Shown: positions 55,573-64,000 of the stretch, piece by piece
How the letters are laid out: the number at the start of each line of letters is the position of its first letter
Position numbering within the stretch: position 1 is the first letter of the stretch
Source of the DNA: Emergomyces orientalis
Lineage: Eukaryota; Ascomycota; Eurotiomycetes; Onygenales; Ajellomycetaceae
NCBI GenBank assembly: GCA_002110485.1
Contig: MOWL01000073.1
Span: forward strand, 62,001-126,000
Length of the DNA stretch: 64,000 nt
Direction: 5' to 3'
Notes under the pieces: generated by a model
Databases searched by the model: none
What the model was told of the DNA's origin: nothing
What the model saw: the letters and a program-made list of their open reading frames with translations, nothing else
Position numbers and translations under genes: made by a program

Positions 55573-56092
55573 ATTTCATTGTTTCGCGCGGGTCATAGAG
55601 TTTTACTTTCCATTTCTCATCTGCTGTATTATTCTTAGATTCCCGGGGGTTGGGTTATTTGTTTTGCCTGTGAGATTCGTCATTGGAGTCATCCATTTAG
55701 GCGTTGTCTAGGGTATCTTTCGGCGAAATGGTTGCGGGGAATCCCATGCACTGCTACTCGCTTAGCTTTATCATATTTTAATCCGTATTGCCTTGGTCGT
55801 TGCATATTTCTTCAGAGCACAATATTCTACCCTTCGCCAACTTTTTATTGTCTTCCTCAGATTTAGTACCACTTTTGGGAACCTAAACAATTTGTTATAG
55901 TAATCATAGAACCGCAATCTGAATCGCTACGATTTAACTATTCGTACCTTCATCGCGGGATTAACTAGACGGAGATAAATTAAACAAATGGCAATGTAAT
56001 ACTCAATGAATTATCAAATGCTCCCATACGAAACGCCCACCTTTACTCTATGTTAAGATAGGTAAATATCCGCATATCGTTCATACTATAGC

Positions 56093-56127
<35 letters not shown>

Positions 56128-56255
56128 AAAAGAAAAGTTATAGATATCAACCCAACCAAAAAGCAAAAAGTGGGACTTATCCAAGTTTGAAAATGACGCA
56201 TTACGACGCCCTTGAACGCCTACTCCATCGTAGAACTCGAAGAGTTGGTTTCATA
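55573..56255. other. 3' intergenic region between convergent genes
   Basis: AT-rich downstream flanks of the kinesin and the convergent hypothetical gene. It includes an uninterrupted A tract of about 30 bases (near 56096-56125). No gene seen. Confidence 0.5.
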
Positions 56256-57254
56256 TCACGTATTAAACTCCTCCAGCGCGGCCTCATCTTCTGCCCTGCC
56301 GTCGCCCTTGCACTCGACGTATATTTCTCCAGCCGCAATAATCCGCCGTAATTCTTCCATCCGCTTCTCAAACTGTTCCATCATCTCTTCCAAACGCTGC
56401 TGATCCCGTGGGGAGCGGTGGATCGACGAGTTAAAATGGACACCAGACGTGCCTTCGATCTCAAGCATCAGGCCAACGCCCGGCGATGAGGAGCGGTTGT
56501 TTGCTGATGTAGAGGTCGTGGTGGGGCTGTTCGTGGATGAATCGAAAGTGGGCGCTGTGCAAAGACGGGTGTTGAGGACTTGCCAAGAAGGGCTTAAGCT
56601 ATGGGCAGAGACTATGGTAAAGGGATGAGGGGGCCTTAAGGCATCGTTGGAAGGTGGGGATGTTGCGGTGGCGGGTCCGAGACCCTCCATAGTTATGGGC
56701 GGCGGAGGTGTGGGAGGATAATTGACTGGGTCTCTTATATTAATCTTTGAGGTTTCTGCGGGATGATTCAGAGTAGTCTCGAACTGAGAAGGTTGTATAT
56801 CGAGGACTATGTAGTGTTCTTGCACTCCGGGTACTGGAGGAGGTAGGGAAGAGACCTTAGCATGCGCCTCTGTTTCCTCATATTCACCTACTTCCTCCTG
56901 AATACTTAGATGCGCATTGCTAGAGCTCCGTAGAGAGTTGCTCCCCTGGCCGGCTTCCAGGGCCCGCAGAGCAGCCTCTGTGATCAGGTCTGTGTCATCG
57001 TCGGAGAAGATGTAGTGCACAGTAGGATGGTGGTATTCCGACGAGTGAGCGTCTTGAACGAGCGTGAAGAATGGGCGGAAAGGTGGCTGATGGGAGGTTG
57101 GGCTGTGAAGGTCTTCCTGAAAGGAACTGCCGTCATCTGTTTTATTGGGTTGTCTGGGAGGTAGTATATTATCTTCCGAATGGGCTGGGTGCAGGCCATG
57201 GAATGGCTTTGAAGTAGACGGTGGAAGAGGATCTGGGCGGTTGGGAGAAGCCAT
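56256..57254 (-). CDS. Conserved-looking Pro/Ser-rich hypothetical protein
   Basis: A single exon of 332 residues starting MASPNRPDPLPP. The first 250 residues are proline- and serine-rich with a few ordered islands (VHYIFSDDDTDLITEAALRA, EHYIVLDIQPSQFET, FTIVSAHSLSPSWQVLNTRL). The C-terminal part reads as a beta segment (GVGLMLEIEGTSGVHF) and then a helix (QQRLEEMMEQFEKRMEELRRI). No enzyme motif, signal peptide or membrane segment is present. The patchwork of ordered islands suggests an adaptor or regulatory protein. I do not recognise the family. Confidence 0.65.
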   Translation of the reverse strand: MASPNRPDPLPPSTSKPFHGLHPAHSEDNILPPRQPNKTDDGSSFQEDLHSPTSHQPPFRPFFTLVQDAHSSEYHHPTVHYIFSDDDTDLITEAALRALEAGQGSNSLRSSSNAHLSIQEEVGEYEETEAHAKVSSLPPPVPGVQEHYIVLDIQPSQFETTLNHPAETSKINIRDPVNYPPTPPPPITMEGLGPATATSPPSNDALRPPHPFTIVSAHSLSPSWQVLNTRLCTAPTFDSSTNSPTTTSTSANNRSSSPGVGLMLEIEGTSGVHFNSSIHRSPRDQQRLEEMMEQFEKRMEELRRIIAAGEIYVECKGDGRAEDEAALEEFNT

Positions 57255-57716
57255 TCCGAAGCTTGTATCAGACTACATGGTTATGGGTAAAGTTTTTATG
57301 GGGGAAATGAGCTCTGGTAGAGAGGTTGTTTGCGGGCGGGAAGTTAGTTGGAGGTTTGGAGTAAATATCACAGCGGAATGAGGTAGGGGTCAGGTGATCC
57401 GATGTCATGGTCTTGGCAAATGTTTTCTCCACAGCCTTACTACCCTACTGATGTATCTTATTTCCTAACATATTTGTAGAGCGAAGAAAGAAGAACGACG
57501 AAATGGAACGGAATGAAACAAAAAGGAGATACCATTAGATCATATAAATTGATGCCGCTTTTGCGTTCAAGAGCTAATACAATACACCAGTAACTATACG
57601 CCTCTGCCATGCTTGCGCTAATGCCTTGCATCAATGAAGCTAGTACTATATTGATTCCGCCGAAAGGGCAATAGTATTACCATATTCCGAACTTCCTGAT
57701 AATATTTCTTAGAGTT

Positions 57717-58196
57717 TCATTCGTCACCTTGCTTCCAGTCGAATTCTAGACGAAGTGGATATATTAGTGTAGGAACAATGGTAAGGAGAAGGAACTGATC
57801 TCCAAGGGGGGCTCCTACTTTGCCGGCACATAGGGCATAGCCCTTTTGAAGATTCTTGGCCAATCCACGTCAAAAGACAATGCTAGTAAAAGAAATAATC
57901 AGTTTCATTCCCCCGTTGTTGAATGGCAGAGAGAGGAAGAGGATCTAAACACGATACCATGTGAAAGGAGTGCCCGCATTTTCCGATTACTAGAATCACG
58001 TCAGAATTGTGGCCTGGTTCCGTGCTGCATGTACTTCTCGTATAGGTAACCCACATAATGAACAGTCATCTCCTGGAAATTTGCACGTAGGACATGTCCC
58101 GTCGAACTGTACCCGACATATCCCACAGACCTCGTCCTCAGGCATATCCCATCTCCATGTAGCCACTGCGTTCCATTCCTTGAGTGTGACCTTCAT
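57717..58196 (-). CDS. apc11: APC11, RING-H2 subunit of the anaphase-promoting complex
   Basis: The catalytic RING subunit of the APC/C ubiquitin ligase, which recruits E2 enzymes to degrade securin and cyclins in the nucleus. The four-exon model is 58196-58055, 57989-57958 (a 32-base micro-exon), 57882-57819 and 57745-57717, all in phase, giving 88 residues, the usual size. It begins MKVTLKEWNAVATWRW. The RING ligands are CGICRVQFDGTCPTC, CGHSFHMHC and CPMCRQKF, so all zinc ligands are present once the exons are joined. The divergent sulfurtransferase gene starts 553 bases away. An upstream minus-strand frame (58470-58138) could be an alternative 5' exon, because an AG acceptor lies just inside the APC11 start, but the canonical MKV start argues against it. 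Confidence 0.9.
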
Positions 58197-58749
58197 GCGG
58201 ACAGAGCAAAAGATGCAAGCGGGGTACAGTCAATGTATGGTAGTTCACAGAAAGATGAACCTGAAGTGCTTCCGTCAGTGATAATGCCTCAAGTACCGAG
58301 AGAACTCTCGTAGGCTTTGAAGCAGCAGTATGGAGGTCTTTTATGAGTTGGGACATACGCTCTTCCTTCTCCCCCACACCTACCCCTGATATAGAACCAA
58401 GCGATTCCGCCTGATATGAAACGATGTCTCCTGTTATTTGGGCAAGACTTGCTAGTGTCAGTTCAACCAAACAGCGGCTATATAAAGTAGGGAATGGTTC
58501 GCATGAAGCGAACTTTGGGTGTTCCTCTTACAATCAGAGTGCTGACTAAGCCCCTAAGTTGTTCTCCTCCCCGCATATTTATTCATGCGGAGGCTGCAAC
58601 ACGAAAAACTCCACTTTTACACTCGAGGAGATATTGTATAACTCCCCATCCACGACGATTTTGGCAACCTTTTCTGCCTGTAAGAGGGAACCATATTCAG
58701 TTATGTAAGAGGACGACACATTCAGCTAAGAGCTTCCCATCTAACGCAA
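58197..58749. promoter_or_regulatory. Bidirectional promoter region between APC11 and sulfurtransferase
   Basis: 553 bases between divergent start codons. A minus-strand frame, 58470-58138 (MVELTLASLAQITGD...), occupies its left half and may be an upstream ORF or an unrelated small gene. No clear TATA box. Confidence 0.5.
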
Positions 58750-59837
58750 ATGGCTCTTGCAGCGCTTCGTCAATTCGGTTTCTCACCCCGGATCTCGCTT
58801 GCCAGGCCTGCCATTACCGCTTCCTCCCGCTCTCCCCAGCGCCGTTCGATCTCCCTTTCTTCCTATGTCGTCACGCCCAAGGAGCTCAACGATGCGCTGA
58901 AGAAAAATGTGAGAACCAAAATCTCTACCTCACCGCGGGTCATCCCGCTATGTGCCACATGGTTCATGCCAAACGACCCCGCAAAACGCATGGGCATTGA
59001 GGCTTTCAAAAAGTGCCGCATCCCGCACGCTCGCTTCTTTGACCTTGACGCGGTGAAAGATCATGATTCTCCGTACCCGCACATGCTTCCTACCAAAGAA
59101 GGCTTCCAGGAGGCCATGCAGTCGCTGGGGATTCGCAGAGATGACGAGCTAGTGGTTTACGACTCGGAGGAGGTAGGGCTCTTCAGTGCGCCTCGAGTGG
59201 GATGGACCTTGAGGGTTTTCGGGCACAACAACGTCCACGTGCTTAATAATTTTAAGATATGGGTCCAGGAAGGATATCCAACTGAGTCTGGAGATGTTAC
59301 CCCTGAAAAACGATCTAACTACGAGGTGGGCGATTTTGCTCCGGCAATGGTTGCGCATTTCGCAGAAATGAAGGAGATTGCCAGCAAGGCGGGTTCGGAG
59401 GGCATACAAATCCTTGATGCCAGACCGGAGGGAAGATTCACAGGGAAAGACAACGAGCCTCGTCCCGGCCTCTCATCCGGTCATATGCCTGGTTCTACGA
59501 ATTTACCTATCTCGGAGTTGCTGGACCCTGTTACCAAAGCATTGCTTCCAGCTCCAGAGCTGCGGAAAATATTTGAAGCTAGGGGGATAAATCCCACGGA
59601 ACCAACAATCAGCAGTTGTGGTACTGGTGTGACTGCTGCTATCATCGAGCTTGCATTGAAAGAAGCTGACGACACGGCGCCCGGAAATAGGCGAATATAC
59701 GATGGAAGCTGGACGTAAGTACATGTACATTTTGTTTTTGTTTTTGCAATGTAGGAATTTGGGTTAAGAACTGACAGCTGTGTAGGGAATGGGCTCAAAG
59801 AGTGACGGATGCAAGTGGGCTGATTCGAAAGTCTTGA
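58750..59837 (+). CDS. tum1: Two-domain thiosulfate/3-mercaptopyruvate sulfurtransferase
   Basis: Transfers sulfur from 3-mercaptopyruvate or thiosulfate to acceptors. The yeast relative Tum1 passes sulfur towards tRNA thiolation. Two exons (58750-59714 and 59786-59837) join in phase through a 71-base intron and give 338 residues. The N-terminus is rich in Arg/Ser/Ala without acidic residues (to about residue 37), a likely mitochondrial presequence. The first rhodanese domain is inactive-type (IPHARFFDLD, LVVYDSEEVGLFSAPRV). The second carries ILDARPEGRF, SGHMPGSTNLP and the catalytic loop SSCGTGVTA with Cys290. CGTGVTA resembles the mercaptopyruvate type rather than classical rhodanese. The last exon supplies the conserved end DGSWTEW. 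Confidence 0.9.
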
Positions 59838-60884
59838 CTTTCCTCAGAGCGGCCAGATCTTATGGTGAGCGCACCTTAAGAGAAATTATGTTCCATCAAA
59901 TGTGTATTTATGAAAGGAAATTCATTATTATTGTCATTGCTCATATGCTGCGTTACCTTGTTATTATTTTCGCTGCTTCGTTCTCCTTGTCCTCCCTTTT
60001 CCCCTGTTTTAAGCTATCCCCTGGCCAGTTCAAACCACTAATGCAATTTTCCTTTGCCAGCGTATGTGTTGCAGTACTTCTTAATCAACCTACTCTGCTA
60101 TTTGGTATTTGAATTTTTTTTCGTTACTTTTCTTTTCTTTTTTTTTTCCCTAGTCCAATACCAGCTAGAGTTTAGCAAAAGAAATATACCTCCAACGAAG
60201 CAAGTTCTCCCCCGGATCGAATTTTATTTAATATAATTAGCCCCTTCTTTGGATTCCCATTGCGTATAATCTTTAGGGGATATGTTCCCTGGAATAGCTT
60301 TTGTGGAACAATGATAATACCTACATAGTAGTATGTATCCAAACAACCTTGAAACCATGCGAGAATTTGTTCCTACCAGCCAATGAGCTTAGTCAGCAGC
60401 AGCCTTGCCAAGATCCCCTCCACACCAGTGTCTGTCTACTCGCTTTGACTTCATCCATCATCTTCGTCACCTCCAACACCAGCACCCGCCATCAATGTCT
60501 ACCATTCACCGCGCTCCTCTGTTGATACGCGCAACGATAGTTGGGCCATTTCTAATACCTCCTCACGACTCATTTAGTACCCAGCTCGTTTCCTAGAAAA
60601 GCGAAAATGCTTCCTACAACTGCCTTCTCTGACTACATTTCTTACGGTCCGTGGATTATCTTCTTCAAAGCCATTGTGTTGTACTTCTAGCCGCGACTTA
60701 GAGCTGGAAAACACTCAGTATATGTTGACTAACCAAGTCCTTTTGTGTACAGTTAATACACAATTCATAAATACTTCGTGATATTTGAGATAACATCAAA
60801 AGACCATAATACACAACCTCACCAAAAAATAAAGCTCCTTTGCACACACCGTACCTTTCGGAAAAGAAGCCCACCATAGACAGC
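59838..60884. other. Intergenic and probable upstream region of the PIN-domain gene
   Basis: About 1 kb rich in T and pyrimidine runs (for example near 60112-60150). Several small frames are open, but none has a recognisable motif. No RNA gene seen. Confidence 0.5.
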
Positions 60885-62277
60885 ATGTCGGTCGGCCGAA
60901 AAGTTTTTCACTGCGTCGTTGACGATACCGCGCTTACTACCAATATCAGCGAAATCAAGAAGTGGACTTCATTTGGCGCCATCACTCTTATCGTTCCGCT
61001 CTACAGTATGTCTTGAGGGTTGTCCGAGCTCTTATTTACTTGACTCTGCGGCTTGTCGCTAACATCCAATAGCCCTTGAACGTCTCCGGGCGTTGAAGAA
61101 ATCTGGTTCTCAGATAGGCATGAACGCTCGTGAAGCCGTTCGCTTCCTTGATCGTGTCACATCCGGCAAACATGACATTCCCTCCTCGAAAATAGCCCTC
61201 CAAGGCCCTATGGAACAGTTCAATACATGGGAAGAAGCAGAAAAATATTTTCTCCCAGAGTTTGAAGAAGATGTCGATGATCTCTCGGAAATCGATGTCG
61301 ACAACGATGTGAAGGCATCACCTAAGGGCGGGGAGAACGGGCAGAACGGGGAGGCCAAAATTGAACGCTCTGAGACTCAAAATCTTAATGAGATGTCACA
61401 AATGCTTCTGAGAAAACTTAATTTTAAAAAGGAGCCTGATGCGGTGTCTATAATTTCCGGTGGGACTCGTAGCAATCCTGCGTCCCTTGCCTCGGGAAGT
61501 TCTCAGACAAGTCCCGAATGTACGACTGCTAAGCTCGCTACGACTCCCGCGCCTACAACTAATATCGGCGATTCTCCAAATGCGCACCGCCGTTCTGCCT
61601 CTGGATCCGTTATCCCGTCGGTGCCAATGACTATAAAATCACTACTCAGTGCAGTTCTCTGGCGCCTACACGGTCAATCTGGCGTGACGCCAGGTGTAAA
61701 CAGTTGCATTCTTGTTACTAACGATCGGACCACACAGACATGGGCCCAAAAATTCGGCATCACCGCGAAAAATATCCACCAGCTGCGTACCGCGATCATC
61801 TACGAGGAGAAAGAATTCAAAAACCACTGCAAATACATTGAAAAGAACCAGATTGTGGAGCCTGAACGGTTGCTTTCATACGAGGACGAGAGTGACGAAG
61901 ACGTACTCATATTCGTGCCCCGCGGGCCAGGGAAATCCGCATATCGTGGCACGCCAATTAAACGGGCGCTCACTCGTAAATCAGCGGCGAATGACCGAAT
62001 TTCTAGCACTAGTACGAATGGTAGTAGCGTGAGACCAAATGGCGAAGCTGCTCCGGAGGTGGTTGTCGAAGTGCCATCCGCCCCCATCGATCCTAATTCA
62101 TTTAGCCGCAATTTTGGCGCTGCGAAGTCGGGCCTTCCTGCTGAAGTCCCTACGACCAACGAGAATCCTTCTCGAGGGCTTGTTGGTTCCAGCCCACGTG
62201 GGCCGCGCCGTGGAGCTCCGCGCGGCTCCCCGCTGCGTGGCGCTACTCGAGGTCGTGGCAAACTCTGGGTTCCTTGA
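60885..62277 (+). CDS. PIN-domain protein with a C-terminal RG-rich tail
   Basis: A putative PIN-fold nuclease or RNA-binding protein of 441 residues in two exons (60885-61005 and 61073-62277). The PIN fold starts at once (VFHCVVDDTALTTN, acidic Asp13/Asp14; then LIVPLYTLERLRALKKSG). After a long acidic and Ser-rich insert (about residues 85-195) it resumes with SLLSAVLWRL and CILVTNDRTTQTWAQKFGI, where the Asp near residue 257 would complete the metal site. The C-terminus is basic with RG/RGG-like motifs (RGPRRGAPRGSPLRGATRGR), a common RNA-binding tail. The acidic residues are present, so catalysis is possible. Fungal proteins of this layout are conserved, but I cannot name a specific substrate. 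Confidence 0.75.
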
Positions 62278-63289
62278 ACCTATCGTTCGATCTAACAGCT
62301 TTTACTTCGTTGCTGGAAGCGGCATCTTATAATTTTTGAAGTCTACAAGTCCATTATGGTCGGTCGGAACGAACGAAAATACGACCCATTCTACAGAAGA
62401 AAAAAAAAGGATCAAAAAAGGATTTAACAGGAGAAATCAGCCTCTTTTGCTTGACCTTGGTCTTTTCTTATTGACTGGCCGGGGGTCCTAGAATACGTGG
62501 TTTCTTCTTATTTTTTAGCCTGGTCAATCGCTATAGCCAGCTATGCTCGGATGATGCGATTTTTTGGCGGTTTCTAAACTGAGATGGGAAAACAGAAATG
62601 GACTTATCTGTGTGGCTTCCGCCTCCTCTGTCATAACCCGACGCTTTTTAAAACCTTCGCTTCGTGGTCCTGTTGGCTTAGTTTTCGGGGTTGTGATGGG
62701 AAGTCTGGACTTTGAAACCGAACAAAAAGTGCTCGATTTTCTGCCTGCTTTTTTTTTTCTTTCTTTTCGATCCAGCTTCTTCATCCTTGCATTTTCTGTA
62801 ACAGAACAGAGGAGGATTGCTTTACTTTACCACAGAGGATTACAGAGTTCCTGAATGGGGAATTCGGCCTCTAACCCCCAGGCACTAAGAAGCACCGTGA
62901 GTTCTAGTGTGGGATTTTGTTATCCAAGTGCAGCTACTCGGGAGTGGATATGATATTTTACATTGAGTAGCGATCTAGGGGAAATTGGGCAGAGGTGGAA
63001 GAGTGTAATTAACCTTTTTGTGTGCACATTGTGTTTGGAAGAAGTTTCGTGGACCCACTGGCACACTCCGCTGGTTGGTGACATTTGTTTTTGTTATTTT
63101 TTCTTTCTTTTACTTTTACCACCATTTTATTTTGAAATTAATCCAGGTTTGATGTGGTGTTTGCAACCATTTTATAGACTCTGTGTTGATTTTGGTTTGT
63201 TCTGGAGCGGCCCTTTTCGGCCTTTTTCACGGCTTTTTTCACCGCTCCAGCGAAACGCACTCCATCCACAGCACACCACTCAACTTATT
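62278..63289. other. Intergenic, no supported gene
   Basis: About 1 kb of 3' flank and T-rich spacer between the PIN-domain gene and the piggyBac fragment. Open frames here are short and lack motifs. Confidence 0.5.
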
Positions 63290-64000
63290 TCATATTCCCT
63301 ACAATACTCTGTGTATAATCCCTGAAAAGGATGTTCTCTGTCTTGCATGGAAAGACAATAATATAGTATTACTACTGTCTACAATTCATATGCCAGACAG
63401 CTTCACTGAACGTATACGGAAACGCCCTGGAATCAACTCCATCAATGGCCCGCAGATACGCCGTATATTTGGTGATAACTGGGAGAAAGCACTGGAAATT
63501 CCTACCATCATTGATGATTACAATCATAAAATGAATGGGATTGACCTAACAAATCAGTATAGAGCTTCCTATGAGATCCATATGCCAACTAATCATCCTT
63601 GGATGGCGATTCTATATTGGATTATCAACCACGCGATTGTTAATGCCTATATTCTTCATCAATTGGCCACTGGCAGCGGCAGCGGCAGCGGCAGCACTCT
63701 ATCCCATGTCCAATTCTGTCAACACCTCTATCTTCAACTCTTTGAGTTCTCAAACTCTCTACCATCCACTCGATCAAATCCTGATCTTTTTCACCACCAA
63801 ATTTCTCTGCCAGAATCTCGAGCTTGTGCCAGATGTCAGTATAAAAAAAAGAGAGAAGATCAAAATAGAGGTAGAGCTCCAAGATCAAGATCTGGTTGTG
63901 CAGCATGTAATAATATTCCTCTCTGCTTGAAAAGCCGGTGTTGAGAGGAGCCCACGGGTTCCATTCCGTATAACTTAATTAGAGCTAGGCCCAATGGATT
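63290..64000 (+). pseudogene. piggyBac-like transposase fragment, C-terminal part
   Basis: From about 63290 the sequence encodes the same stretch as the copy at 37975-39671: DVLCLAWKDNNIVLLLSTIH, IRRIFGDNWEKALEIP, NDYN-like IIDDYNHKMNGIDLTNQYR and the Cys-rich end CARCQYKKKRE...CAACNNIPLCLKSRC. The N-terminal half is absent and there is no join to host coding sequence. A Gly-Ser repeat (GGCAGC triplets near 63675) is specific to this copy. The frame ends in TGA (63942-63944) exactly where the other copy has TGG for tryptophan. The element runs off the right edge. Confidence 0.75.

Noticed and set aside
1..64000. CRISPR array or bacterial operon structure
   Set aside because: No regularly spaced identical repeats with unique spacers; spliced genes show that the DNA is eukaryotic.

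Overview
The window is nuclear DNA of a filamentous ascomycete, probably a eurotiomycete. The genes have short introns (about 50-120 bp, GT...AG), and there is a fungal kinesin-5, an APC11 RING-H2 subunit, a C2H2 regulator and a DUF3435 tyrosine recombinase. The order cannot be fixed from sequence alone; an Onygenales-type genome with AT-rich repeat islands would fit.

Three zones are visible. Zone 1 (about 1-21.1 kb, balanced base composition) is an accessory-looking gene set: a bZIP factor, a nuclease-like plus kinase-like fusion protein, a putative N-myristoylated repeat protein, a multi-pass membrane protein, a duplicated zinc-binding protein and a C2H2 factor. At its right edge is an intact 835-residue DUF3435 tyrosine recombinase (17920-20715, minus strand). 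DUF3435 recombinases are the captains of the giant fungal transposons called Starships, and this one is transcribed towards the accessory genes.

Zone 2 (about 21.1-51.2 kb) is an AT-rich island of nested retroelements. One old LINE (called LINE-B here, minus strand) has been split by three later insertions, each with its own target-site duplication. These are a full-length 7.25-kb LINE with both ORFs open (LINE-A), a 1.03-kb chimera with a tRNA-like head and the 3' end of LINE-A as its tail (a candidate SINE), and a 5'-truncated LINE-A copy in the opposite orientation. To the right lie a decayed piggyBac-like transposase, two members of a second LINE family (LINE-E truncated, LINE-D nearly full length), a solo LTR, and a three-exon gene for a predicted secreted Pro-Pro-Gln repeat protein. 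In the decayed elements nearly all internal stops are TGA at conserved tryptophan positions. Near-identical copies differ mainly by GG-to-GA or CC-to-TC changes, which is not the CpA-directed pattern of classical RIP.

Zone 3 (about 51.2-64 kb) returns to ordinary composition and carries conserved housekeeping genes: kinesin-5 (BimC), a conserved hypothetical protein, APC11, a two-domain sulfurtransferase and a PIN-domain protein. A second piggyBac-like fragment runs off the right end.

Several gene models were rebuilt by hand across introns, checking splice sites and phase (the captain, kinesin, APC11, C2H2 factor, membrane protein, myristoylation-motif protein, Pro-Pro-Gln protein, sulfurtransferase and PIN protein). 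Every junction was checked to keep the reading frame, but none is supported by transcript data.
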